Origin: Chlamydiia bacterium
GTDB taxonomy: Bacteria; Chlamydiota; Chlamydiia; Chlamydiales; JAAZZY01
Assembly: GCA_014239035.1 (NCBI GenBank)
Contig: JAAZZY010000026.1
Span: 1-17,308, forward strand
Length of the DNA: 17,308 bases
Direction: 5' to 3'
Shown here: piece by piece, positions 1 through 7,300 of the stretch
Layout: each line of letters begins with the position of its first letter
Position numbering within the stretch: position 1 is the first letter of the stretch
Made by a program: the position numbers and the translations under genes
Notes under the pieces: model-generated
Databases searched by the model: none
What the model was told of the DNA's origin: nothing
What the model saw: the letters and a program-made list of their open reading frames with translations, nothing else

Positions 1-85
1 TGTCGCTCGCAATTTGTGAAGGACTAGCCTGTCTAATTGCGGCATCTATTGTCGCATGTCCTACTGTTATAGCCGTTACTGCCAT
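1..85 (-). CDS. N-terminus of an unrecognised protein, cut by the window edge
   Basis: An ATG at 85-83 opens a frame that stays open to base 1 (28 codons), starting MAVTAITVGHATIDAAIRQA. A GGAG Shine-Dalgarno lies about 6 bases upstream, which supports the start. A TATACT-like -10 hexamer lies near 119-124 on the minus strand, without a convincing -35. The visible residues are rich in Ala, Thr and Ile and carry no motif I recognise. The gene follows the ankyrin-kinase gene on the same strand with a gap of about 90 bases, so the two could be co-transcribed. Too little is visible to say more. Confidence 0.5.
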   Translation of the reverse strand, partial: MAVTAITVGHATIDAAIRQASPSQIASD

Positions 86-176
86 TGTTTTCTCCGAACA
101 TAGTTTTGTCTTATAAGAAGTATAACACCATAATGTTAAGAACTTATAAAGTTTCTAAATAATATTCTATTTACTA

Positions 177-3011
177 TCAGCCATATTTTAAATATGCTGC
201 TAGGGCTTCTTTAACTTGCATGACAAAGCCACGCTCTACTTTCATAGCAAGAGAGTCCCCTTGCGTTCCTGATGCTCTTGCTTTAAGCGCATCTTTTGAA
301 TAAACACCTTTCATATATTCCGAATATTTAATTGGATCTATCTTGTTTTGAGCTCCAAGAGGGCCGATATCGCTTTCCCATTTGTAGCATCTCTGTAAAA
401 TTGACTCTGCGAATTCTCCTGGAGAAGGTTGTTGTAGAGCTTCTTGGCAGTCACTATTGCCAGCTTTTACCCTATTGAGGAGTTGCCATAGAGAAGACCC
501 TGGTTCGCTACGATGCTTTCCTGGATTAGCGTTTGATACAAACTTAAAAATGTCTGCTAAGGTTTTACCTTCTTTTGCAAATGCTTTTATAGTCAAAATT
601 AGAGCCTGAAGATTTTCTACTTGAAAAGTCATGTCTTTTGAACTGGGGTAATGAGGACTTTGAGCTACAGCCACAGAAAGCATTGCATCAGTATCTAAAT
701 CGGCAATCATTTGAAGAGATTTAGGAGAAAACGGCTCTGATGCTCTTTTATGACCAAAAACTCCCATAAGAGCATCTAGTTTGAATGGAAAAATGGAGTC
801 AAAGTCAATGGGTATAAGGTGAGGGTTGCCTGGGGTATCATATTTTACTAAGATATTTCCAGGGTGGTGATCTTCATGATAAGTTAAAAGTTCAAGTAGT
901 CCAACTTTCTGAAATTCTTCAATAGGAACTTGGTCTAAAACAGTATGGCTTGCAAAATCGTAGGCATTTGCTGGAGCTGGCTTACCAGCTTCTGCATCAG
1001 GATGTAAATCAGCAAGGGGGGTTGAATTCTCAACCCATGCTTGAAGGTACCCATATTTTAATTGTTCTCTAGGTTTAGCGCATGGATTTCCTATAGCAGT
1101 CAGATCAATAAATTGTGTCCCTCTTAAATGGGCTGGTGTACCAATAGGAATACAAGCTAAGTTTGAAAAATCTAGGCGTTTGGCTAAGTCTTGTTTGAAT
1201 CCAGGGCGTCCTTGTTCAAAGCTAGAGAGTTTATCTCGAAACATTTGACTAGCTGTAGGATCAGGTTTTCGATGAGCTGGATTCGGACATTCAGGTCCCC
1301 AGTTTCTTTCAGAGTCTGGTTTGAATATAGCAATAGTTTTATCAGATGAATCCTTTACAAAATAAACTCCTGCAGAACTTGGAATTCGTACAAGTTTCCC
1401 TCCATTTTCAAGAACACGATCTACTCGCTTTTGAAGATCAACTGCATCATCAAGGTTAAATTTACAACTCTTTGCTTCAAGGGGAGAAGTCATTTCTGCA
1501 AAGCTTTCTTGCTTATTAGAGCCTACGAGTCTAGAGAAATCATCTAAATGTTCTCCGTACGCTTGATTTACTGGACATTGTGGTGGCAGATCAGGAGCAG
1601 GGGGCTTTGGATCCTCTACAGTAGGAGATTTGATGTACGAAGATACACTATCTGCTGTAGCTCTGAGAGTATCAGAGACAGTTTCAGAGATTCGTGTATA
1701 AGTGTTAGCTAAAGAATATACAACTTTTCCAAGAGATGCTCTACACTGATAGGATGTTGAGGCAAGTGTTGCCATTTGCAGCGCAGCATATTTTAGAGAT
1801 TTAGCCTTATCGTATGTGTATTCAGAAGAAGCTCTTTTAAGATCTGATAAGCAGGTATATGCTGTTCTTCCTACTCTATAGATGTCCCAAGCACATTTTA
1901 TAGTGGGGAAATAAGAGAGTCCTGAGTGAAGCGGTAACACAAGTAATGTTTGTGCCCAAAAGGCCGCTTTTTTAAGAAAGCCTTGTGGGTTTAAAATATT
2001 GTAGACGTTATAGGAAACCGCAAAGTCATTAGCTAGGTGAACAAGCATTAAAAGGCCCTGAAGTTTATAGAAATTTTCAAATGAGACGTTGGGTTGAATG
2101 AAAAGATCTAATACTAAAGATGTGGCTGTTAGAATGGTTAGGGCAAGCTGTGCTCTTTTTAGTCTAAGAGGGTCTCGCTTTGATGCGTGATCAAAAAGTA
2201 AATCTGCAGGCTTGACCTGAGCAATATCCTCTAAATAAAGGTTTCCGGCATGTTTGACGAGTTGCTGAAGAATCTCGGTGTTTCTTAAATGAGCGGCTAC
2301 ATGTAGTAGGTTGAAGGGTAGCTTGCCAAGTTGGGCATTGATATCACCATCAAACTTCTCGAGCAAAGTGCTTAAGCTTGTGCTTTTATCTGAAAATAGA
2401 GCAAAAAGTAAATTTTCGTTACTCACAACGTGCCCTTGAGCCGTGAGGTCTCTAATTGCGGAGACATCTTCATTAAAGATAGCTAAATTTAGTTTATCCA
2501 AAGGTCTTGTAGATTTGGGATCTAGAGTGATGCTTTTGACTAAAAGTTGACGAAGCTCTTGAATTTGCACTTGAGTTCTTTTTACGTTTGCTGGATCGGC
2601 AAATTCAAATTTCTGAGCCTCAATTGAAGCTTCGTGCGCTGCCTCTGTAACGTCTTTTGGCAGTAGGATGGATAATAAATCCTTATTTTGGCTAAGTGCT
2701 GCGTAATCAATAGCTGTTAGCCCTTGAGGGTCTACTTGCATAGGGTTTGCGCCCTTTTGTACCAAGTAGGCTACAATAACGCTATGTCCAAGTCGAATGG
2801 CAGCGCCTAGGGGAAGCTGACCAGTATTAAGTGGCTTTGAAAGGTCAATTTGAGGACCTGGGGTGTCAAAAAGAGCTTGAATCTGATATAAGTTTCCTTC
2901 ATGAATGGCTCTGTCTAGCTGAGAATGGGTGGTAACGTCAGTTTTCGGAGTGCTGGCCAGCGGTGTGCTCGAAAAGGGAGTAGTTTCTAAATGAACCATG
3001 AATTCTCTCAT
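177..3011 (-). CDS. Ankyrin-repeat protein with PI3/PI4-kinase-like domain (candidate effector)
   Basis: A 944-residue protein with three regions. Residues about 30-120 and 170-275 contain degenerate ankyrin repeats (G-x-L-P-L-G-A-A-I-R-L-G-H near 64-76; N-L-L-H-V-A-A-H near 234-241). Residues about 285-380 hold two or three hydrophobic stretches that may be membrane segments, followed by a Pro-rich linker near 465-478. Residues about 535-760 resemble the PI3/PI4-kinase fold, closest in feel to type II/plant gamma PI4-kinases: GVYFVKD then IAIFKP with candidate ATP-binding Lys564; a catalytic-loop-like HEDHHPGNILV with Asp714 and Asn719 at the D-x4-N spacing; and a metal-site-like IPIDFD with Asp736. 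If active it could phosphorylate a phosphoinositide or a protein; the substrate cannot be read from sequence. No Sec signal is visible. A type III effector or inclusion-membrane role is inferred from domain content. A second ATG at 2999 has a better purine-rich upstream site and could be the true start, giving 940 residues. Confidence 0.62.
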   Translation of the reverse strand: MREFMVHLETTPFSSTPLASTPKTDVTTHSQLDRAIHEGNLYQIQALFDTPGPQIDLSKPLNTGQLPLGAAIRLGHSVIVAYLVQKGANPMQVDPQGLTAIDYAALSQNKDLLSILLPKDVTEAAHEASIEAQKFEFADPANVKRTQVQIQELRQLLVKSITLDPKSTRPLDKLNLAIFNEDVSAIRDLTAQGHVVSNENLLFALFSDKSTSLSTLLEKFDGDINAQLGKLPFNLLHVAAHLRNTEILQQLVKHAGNLYLEDIAQVKPADLLFDHASKRDPLRLKRAQLALTILTATSLVLDLFIQPNVSFENFYKLQGLLMLVHLANDFAVSYNVYNILNPQGFLKKAAFWAQTLLVLPLHSGLSYFPTIKCAWDIYRVGRTAYTCLSDLKRASSEYTYDKAKSLKYAALQMATLASTSYQCRASLGKVVYSLANTYTRISETVSDTLRATADSVSSYIKSPTVEDPKPPAPDLPPQCPVNQAYGEHLDDFSRLVGSNKQESFAEMTSPLEAKSCKFNLDDAVDLQKRVDRVLENGGKLVRIPSSAGVYFVKDSSDKTIAIFKPDSERNWGPECPNPAHRKPDPTASQMFRDKLSSFEQGRPGFKQDLAKRLDFSNLACIPIGTPAHLRGTQFIDLTAIGNPCAKPREQLKYGYLQAWVENSTPLADLHPDAEAGKPAPANAYDFASHTVLDQVPIEEFQKVGLLELLTYHEDHHPGNILVKYDTPGNPHLIPIDFDSIFPFKLDALMGVFGHKRASEPFSPKSLQMIADLDTDAMLSVAVAQSPHYPSSKDMTFQVENLQALILTIKAFAKEGKTLADIFKFVSNANPGKHRSEPGSSLWQLLNRVKAGNSDCQEALQQPSPGEFAESILQRCYKWESDIGPLGAQNKIDPIKYSEYMKGVYSKDALKARASGTQGDSLAMKVERGFVMQVKEALAAYLKYG

Positions 3012-3027
3012 TATAATTTTTTATAAT
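3010..3027. repeat. AT-rich inverted repeat over the start of the ankyrin-kinase gene
   Basis: ATTATAA, four T, then TTATAAT: a perfect 7-base inverted repeat overlapping the 3011 start codon. It could be an operator or an RNA hairpin masking the start, but in sequence this AT-rich it can also arise by chance. Confidence 0.3.
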
Positions 3028-3037
3028 CTCTAGTTAT

Positions 3038-3043
3038 AGTATA
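3038..3043 (-). promoter_or_regulatory. Possible -10 element for the ankyrin-kinase gene
   Basis: Reads TATACT on the minus strand, about 27 bases before the 3011 start codon. The hexamer 17 bases further upstream (ATAATG) is a poor -35. The rest of the gap between the two divergent genes (3012-3309) is AT-rich and holds no gene that I can see. Confidence 0.3.
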
Positions 3044-3309
3044 TAGTTGTTTTGTTAAGGCATTATAAATATCGTCTATTAAAATTATAAATTATTTTAT
3101 GTTGTTTGTCAAATAAAAATTGAAATTACACCTTTAAAGTTATTAACTAAAATAATAACTTGACAGTTGGGGTTATGGGAAATTCCTGATGTTAAGCTAT
3201 TATTTTAAACACATTTGTGACTGCGCAACTTTTTTGAATATTAGATATACTTTGCTTGGGTAAAAGAAGCTTTTTGCCCTATAATTAGTGATAATACTTT
3301 GAGGTAGAA

Positions 3310-4224
3310 ATGCGCGTTATTCTAGCATTATTGCTCACCGTTTTAGGCTGGAGCTCTTCTTTTATCTTTATTCGCCTTGGGCTAGAGAGCTATTCTCCAG
3401 AAGTTATTGCTTTTGGGCGCTATTTAGTCGCAGGGCTTATCTCTTTGATAATTTACTGCTATTTACCGAACAAAGCCTCTCTCTCTCTATTAGACCGCAT
3501 AAAGGCTGTTTCTTGTGGAGCTATCGGAATGGGTATTTATAGCTACGCTATAAGCGCAGGAGAAGTAACAGTTCCAGCATCTATTACAGGCTTTATAGTG
3601 GGTATGATGCCGCTATGCGCCTCTATTTTGGCTTCTTATATCTATAAAGAAGCCCTGACAAAACGTCTTTTAATAGGGATTGGAATCAGTCTTCTTGGGC
3701 TTTCCATTATCACATTTAGTGGACATGAAGAGGTTGCCTTTGGCAGGGGACTTCTGTGGCTCTTTTTGGCTGTGATCTCTGCTACTACCTATACGCTCAT
3801 ACAGAAGCCGGTAATCAAAAAAATTCCTGCCCCAGAGTTTGTTTGCTATGCTCTTTGGGGAGGAGCCCTTTCGACGTTTTGTATCTATTTTTTAAGCTCA
3901 AATAGCTTTATCGAGCAGTTTCAGGCAGCAAAACCAGCGGCTACTTTTTCAATAGTTTATCAGGGTATTGTTCCCTCAATAGTGTCATTTTTTGGCTGGA
4001 GCTATGCACTTACTAAAGTAAATGTTGCAAGGGCTGGCATTGCTCTATACACGATGCCACTTGTTACGGCATTTCTAGCTTTTGTGATCCTACAAGAAAA
4101 GCCTACTTTTATAGCCTTGCTGGGAATGCTATTAGCCTTTTTAGGCTCCCTTATTGGTTCAGTTAAATTACCGATTAAAAAACAGACTTCAGTAAAAGTT
4201 ACCACTTTGCAGAAGGAGGCATAG
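3310..4224 (+). CDS. EamA/DMT-superfamily membrane transporter
   Basis: A 304-residue, strongly hydrophobic protein with about ten membrane segments in two similar halves, the usual size and design of EamA (drug/metabolite transporter) permeases. The first helix carries the typical W-G-S-S-F motif (LGWSSSFIFIRLGL near residues 12-25), and the second half repeats a similar pattern (FFGWSYALTKV). It sits in the inner membrane and probably moves a small metabolite; the family is too broad to name the substrate. In Rickettsia and Chlamydia relatives, some members carry S-adenosylmethionine or other host metabolites, but nothing here singles that out. A GAGGT Shine-Dalgarno at 3301-3305 sets the ATG start. 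The last 26 bases overlap the 3' end of the opposing hemF gene, with no room for a separate terminator. Confidence 0.85.
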   Translation: MRVILALLLTVLGWSSSFIFIRLGLESYSPEVIAFGRYLVAGLISLIIYCYLPNKASLSLLDRIKAVSCGAIGMGIYSYAISAGEVTVPASITGFIVGMMPLCASILASYIYKEALTKRLLIGIGISLLGLSIITFSGHEEVAFGRGLLWLFLAVISATTYTLIQKPVIKKIPAPEFVCYALWGGALSTFCIYFLSSNSFIEQFQAAKPAATFSIVYQGIVPSIVSFFGWSYALTKVNVARAGIALYTMPLVTAFLAFVILQEKPTFIALLGMLLAFLGSLIGSVKLPIKKQTSVKVTTLQKEA

Positions 4225-4996
4225 AAGAAAGTATGGCTTCGGGGTTTCCGTTGGACTTAAAGCCAAATTTTGTTCCACGATCGTAAAGAAGGTTGAATTC
4301 AACATAATGTGCCCGTAGTTCATTTTGAATCTCTTTTTCCTGATCTGTATAGGGCGTTATTATTCGCTTTTCATAAATAGGCATAATTGTTTCTGTAAAG
4401 CTAGATCCAATAGCTTTCCATAAAGCAAAATCATTCTTTAAATCACCTGTATTGTAATGGTCAAAAAAGATTCCTCCATCCCCACGTTCTTTTTCTCGAT
4501 GTGGAATAAAAAAATACTCCTGAGCTTTCTTTGAAAACTGTGGATAAAGTTTTAGATCAAAAGGATCGAGTGTCTTTTTTGCTATTTGATGGAAGAAGGT
4601 TTTATCTTCCTCATACGGGAATCCCATAGGGGTAAGATCATACCCTCCACCAAACCAAAACTTTTCCTCTGTTTCTATGTAGCGAACATTCATATGGACG
4701 GTTGGAGCATGAGGATTTTGCATGTGAGTAATTAAACTAACCCCTGTCGCAAAAAAGGATCCTTTAGACTCATTAAATGGTAGAGCTGGTCCTGAAACGG
4801 CAGAGAAGTTAACGGCTGCTTTTTCAAATACCTCTCCACGAAGATGAGCCATTCTTCCGCCTCCTTCTCCTTTCGAGTATGGCCAGGGTTTATAAATAAA
4901 CTTTTCTTTAGGCTCAATAGACTCAAAGGTAGAAATGATTTCGCTTTGAAGGGTTTTTAAGTAATGAATTATTGTATCTTTATCTGGTTTGTGCAT
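4199..4996 (-). CDS. hemF: Oxygen-dependent coproporphyrinogen III oxidase
   Basis: Converts coproporphyrinogen III to protoporphyrinogen IX in haem synthesis, using O2, in the cytoplasm. The 265-residue protein shows the family signatures in order: GEGGGRM near 44-49, HMNVRYIE with the conserved His at 101, GGGYDLTP near 116-123, RGDGGIFFDHYN near 171-182, YVEFNLLYDRGTKFG near 231-245, and the C-terminal AILSSMPPSAKW. It is somewhat shorter than E. coli HemF (299) but appears complete. I chose the ATG at 4996 because AGGT at 5001-5004 is well placed for it; a GTG two codons upstream (5002) has no Shine-Dalgarno. The enzyme implies that oxygen is available to this organism. The 3' end overlaps the transporter gene on the other strand. 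Confidence 0.95.
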   Translation of the reverse strand: MHKPDKDTIIHYLKTLQSEIISTFESIEPKEKFIYKPWPYSKGEGGGRMAHLRGEVFEKAAVNFSAVSGPALPFNESKGSFFATGVSLITHMQNPHAPTVHMNVRYIETEEKFWFGGGYDLTPMGFPYEEDKTFFHQIAKKTLDPFDLKLYPQFSKKAQEYFFIPHREKERGDGGIFFDHYNTGDLKNDFALWKAIGSSFTETIMPIYEKRIITPYTDQEKEIQNELRAHYVEFNLLYDRGTKFGFKSNGNPEAILSSMPPSAKW

Positions 4997-5056
4997 GGGC
5001 ACCTAATAGTTAAAATTTTTTTATATCAGCAACTTTAATTATTTGTAATTAAAAGA

Positions 5057-5086
5057 TTGCCAAAATATTCAAAATTTGGGTATCTT
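5057..5086 (+). promoter_or_regulatory. Probable sigma-70-type promoter for the tRNA pair
   Basis: TTGCCA at 5057-5062 and TATCTT at 5081-5086 are separated by 18 bases, and transcription would start about 30 bases before tRNA-Ala. It is the best promoter match between hemF and the tRNAs. Confidence 0.5.
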
Positions 5087-5120
5087 ACTCCTTCTCTTTT
5101 GAGAATTTCAGGAACTTTTT

Positions 5121-5193
5121 GGGGGTATAGCTCAGCTGGTAGAGCATCTGATTTGCATTCAGAAGGTCAGGAGTTCGACTCTCCTTGCCTCCA
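5121..5193 (+). tRNA. tRNA-Ala (anticodon UGC)
   Basis: Full cloverleaf: acceptor GGGGGTA pairs with TGCCTCC (G-U pairs allowed), D-arm GCTC/GAGC, anticodon stem TCTGA/TCAGA around the loop TTTGCAT (anticodon TGC), T-arm AGGAG/CTCCT with loop TTCGACT, and discriminator A. The 3' CCA is not encoded. tRNA-Ile follows after 10 bases, so the two are probably one transcript. Confidence 0.97.
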
Positions 5194-5203
5194 ATTCTTT
5201 AGC

Positions 5204-5277
5204 GCGGTTATAGCTCAGTTGGTTAGAGCGCGACACTGATAATGTCGAGGTCCCAAGTTCAAGTCTTGGTAACCGCA
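5204..5277 (+). tRNA. tRNA-Ile (anticodon GAU)
   Basis: Full cloverleaf: acceptor GCGGTTA/TAACCGC, D-arm GCTC/GAGC, anticodon stem CGACA/TGTCG around CTGATAA (anticodon GAT), T-arm CCAAG/CTTGG with loop TTCAAGT, and discriminator A. No encoded CCA and no clear terminator follow. The 3' end lies 6 bases from the stop codon of the opposing M91 gene. Confidence 0.97.
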
Positions 5278-5283
5278 CTTTTG

Positions 5284-6381
5284 TTAAACCCAGTAATAAT
5301 CTACAGTAACACCTTCGTGGCTGATACGTGGAAAAAAGTTAAACTGATTACGAACGGAGTTTTCAGATACTGGGTCTTCTTCTTTACCATTAAGCATTCC
5401 GGTAATAGTAACTTTTTCATACTCATTGCTAAAATGCAAAATCTCTTGTTTATCTATGGCCTTGAATGATTTGTTGGAAAGAGCGTGCCTAATATGGATT
5501 AATTCATGGGCAAGTGAAACATAAAATGGAGATTTCTCTGTTACTTTTTCCGTCTGCTCATCTTTTTGTATATACACATGATAAGTTGCCTCTTTGCAAA
5601 GGCTGAGTGAAAAGATAAGTTCATTTCCTGTACTTTGAGAGCACTCAACAAAAGATCTCTTATTATGCGGAAAGATGTTGATGAGACACTTTGAAGGAAA
5701 CCTTAAAACAACATTCTTCAAATACTGTGACCAATTAGGTTTCAAAATGCTGTAGATTAATTCTCTTCCATATGCGCGGGTCAAAAGTTTTTTGAAAGCA
5801 GTAAGCACATAGAGCTGGAATCCAAAACTTCCGTTAATTGTAATGGGAGTTTTTCCTTCGGCTATTTGGTTGTAGAGTACAGCTATCTTATTTAAATCTT
5901 TTTGGTATATGCCATTAACAGGAAGAGTTCCTTGGTAACTATTTTCATACATAACTAAGTCTGTATCGTAGAATGGATTGCTTGAAGGGATAGGACACAC
6001 AAAAGAAGGGGACGCCTTATTTAATTGTGAGTTTATATGTTCGAGGAGGTTTTTGCTTGCAATGGGGTGATGCAAAAGTGTCTTAACTTTTGATTTTTCA
6101 TCCAATGATTGGAATTGTCTAAGTGAGAGATTATGTGAGCTTTCGAAGTTTCTTCCAAAAGAAGTCTGGCTAAAGTAGTGAACTAGTTCAGAGGCCTTTT
6201 GAGATAGTTTAGTGGGGTGCTCAACTGTGAATGGATAGTACCGAGAGCTCAATTGAACTTGTTCAGATGCAAGGTGCATGACTTCTTTGAATTTTGCTTG
6301 AGTCAACGCAACGACTTCTTCTTCATCAGTATGCTCAGGTGGATAAAACCAATTTCTAATGTAGCTAGGTATTATCTGCAC
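5284..6381 (-). CDS. Likely M91 (NleD-like) zinc metalloprotease, candidate effector
   Basis: A 365-residue protein with a zinc-protease helix near the C-terminus: SLAHELIHIRHAL, with His292, Glu293 and His296 as the HExxH core. Downstream come NEYEKVTITG (Glu320/Glu322, candidate third ligand region) and PVSENSVRNQF followed by PRISHEG, which matches what I recall of the Peptidase_M91 pattern (E-E-x-x-x-x-G ... S-E-N-x-x-R ... R). M91 includes NleD of enteropathogenic E. coli, a type III effector that cleaves host JNK and p38 kinases. Residues 1-280 are not recognised and there is no Sec signal, consistent with type III secretion but not proof of it. The start is GTG, supported by AGGA at 6390-6393 eight bases upstream. 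It reads toward the tRNA pair and is divergent from the small genes that follow. Confidence 0.62.
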   Translation of the reverse strand: MQIIPSYIRNWFYPPEHTDEEEVVALTQAKFKEVMHLASEQVQLSSRYYPFTVEHPTKLSQKASELVHYFSQTSFGRNFESSHNLSLRQFQSLDEKSKVKTLLHHPIASKNLLEHINSQLNKASPSFVCPIPSSNPFYDTDLVMYENSYQGTLPVNGIYQKDLNKIAVLYNQIAEGKTPITINGSFGFQLYVLTAFKKLLTRAYGRELIYSILKPNWSQYLKNVVLRFPSKCLINIFPHNKRSFVECSQSTGNELIFSLSLCKEATYHVYIQKDEQTEKVTEKSPFYVSLAHELIHIRHALSNKSFKAIDKQEILHFSNEYEKVTITGMLNGKEEDPVSENSVRNQFNFFPRISHEGVTVDYYWV

Positions 6382-6667
6382 TTTTTAAATCCTTTTTAAA
6401 AGTGTTGCATCATACTTTAACAAAATTAAGTTTTTTTAAAGATTAGAGAATAATTTCCGTTGTGGGGACAACTGTTTATAAACCGCTGGAGAGCACTTTA
6501 ACACAAAAGAGACCTATTTATTAAGCAACAATCTTTAAAATTTTTAAACACACATTTAATCTATCAATCTTAAAATAAGTTCCTTCTGAAATATTACAAA
6601 AAAATATTTGATTATATTTATACCGTTTTGGTAGCGTTGCGCCACTTTATTCAAAAGGAGGTGCTTT
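6382..6667. other. Intergenic region between divergent genes
   Basis: About 285 AT-rich bases between the M91 gene and the small plus-strand gene. It must hold promoters for both directions, but I find no convincing -35/-10 pair. A short inverted repeat GTTG-N6-CAAC lies near 6459-6472. No gene or RNA is recognisable. Confidence 0.4.
6656..6662 (+). promoter_or_regulatory. Strong Shine-Dalgarno (AGGAGGT)
   Basis: A perfect anti-16S match, five bases before the ATG at 6668. It is the main evidence that the 62-codon frame is a real, well-translated gene. Confidence 0.85.
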
Positions 6668-6856
6668 ATGGTTGTGACATTTGAGTTGCTACAGAGTGAA
6701 GCCAGTAAAGAAGAAGTTGAGTTTTACCAAACTGTATTAATAGAGAAAGATAAGCAGGATCTCTTTGATGACATCCTCATAAATCGTCTAGTTGACAATA
6801 AAAGTCATGAAAACATAGATATGAATTATTACGATCCTTTTTATGGGGGCGTCTAA
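6668..6856 (+). CDS. Small acidic protein, unrecognised (62 aa)
   Basis: I do not recognise this protein. It is 62 residues, acidic and hydrophilic, with an amphipathic, helix-prone first half (LLQSEASKEEVEFYQTVLIE) and a C-terminus rich in Asn, Tyr and Gly (MNYYDPFYGGV). There is no signal peptide or membrane segment. The perfect AGGAGGT ribosome site and the adjacent downstream gene argue for real expression. It could be a partner or chaperone of a neighbouring protein, but nothing in the sequence shows this. Confidence 0.7.
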   Translation: MVVTFELLQSEASKEEVEFYQTVLIEKDKQDLFDDILINRLVDNKSHENIDMNYYDPFYGGV

Positions 6857-6886
6857 ATGAAGAAAGGAGATTTTAGAAAAATATGA
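6857..6886 (+). other. Nine-residue open frame linking two small genes
   Basis: ATG directly follows the TAA of the 62-residue gene and encodes MKKGDFRKI. Its TGA overlaps the next start as ATGA. It contains the AGGAG that would otherwise serve the next gene at a rather long distance (13 bases). It may pass ribosomes on by reinitiation or be chance. Confidence 0.3.
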
Positions 6887-7221
6887 GAGTTACAGATAAT
6901 TCAAATCCAAATAATAATAACATTCAGGACTCATATTCGGGACAGAATACAGTTAAAAACATCTTCTTAAAGCTTGCAGAAAGGGGTTATAAGCAACCTG
7001 AAAAGCATTTGGATGAACTCTCTGATTTTTTAAATAATCTTTACCATAAAAAGTGTTTAAAGAGTCAAATCAATCCTCAAAAAGCTGGCGCGTTCGGTGC
7101 TTTATGGGATGGCGCTTTAGTTATCGTAAACACCTTTGACTTAGATGGTGAGGAGCAAATTAAGAATGCTGACTTGAGCTTGTTAAAAGAAGATTTGAGA
7201 AAACTCTCTGCGCTATTATAA
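6883..7221 (+). CDS. Small unrecognised protein (112 aa)
   Basis: I do not recognise this protein. It is 112 residues, soluble, with an Asn-rich N-terminus (NSNPNNNN) followed by predicted helices (VKNIFLKLAERG; HLDELSDFLNNLYHKK), a small hydrophobic centre (AGAFGALWDGALVIVNTF) and an acidic leucine-rich C-terminal helix (LSLLKEDLRKLSALL). Size and charge would suit a secretion chaperone, but this is a guess with no family match. The AGGAG ribosome site is 13 bases from the ATG, so translation may depend on the preceding gene, which ends 26 bases before it. Co-transcription with the 62-residue gene is very likely. Confidence 0.65.
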   Translation: MRVTDNSNPNNNNIQDSYSGQNTVKNIFLKLAERGYKQPEKHLDELSDFLNNLYHKKCLKSQINPQKAGAFGALWDGALVIVNTFDLDGEEQIKNADLSLLKEDLRKLSALL

Positions 7222-7255
7222 CTACCTTATAAAGTTACCTTGGTAAGCAGTATAG

Positions 7256-7274
7256 CTTTAACCTTGAGTTAAAG
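7256..7274. repeat. Short inverted repeat before the HAD gene
   Basis: CTTTAAC-CTTGA-GTTAAAG is a perfect 7-base stem with a 5-base loop. No T-run follows, so it is not a standard terminator; an operator or RNA processing site is possible. Confidence 0.4.
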
Positions 7275-7300
7275 AACATATAGCGACTATTATAAGGGTT

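Noticed and set aside
177..3011. HipA-type or ordinary Ser/Thr kinase
   Set aside because: The GVYFVKD...IAIFKP N-lobe and D-H-H-P-G-N loop followed by I-D-F-D fit PI3/PI4 kinases better; no HRD or DFG motif.
3160..3188. TTGACA as -35 of a transporter promoter
   Set aside because: No -10-like hexamer lies 16-18 bases downstream (TTCCTG); TATACT at 3246 is far too distant.
5057..5469. Plus-strand open frames across the tRNAs and the end of the M91 gene
   Set aside because: They translate tRNA sequence and antisense of the M91 gene, with no ribosome site.
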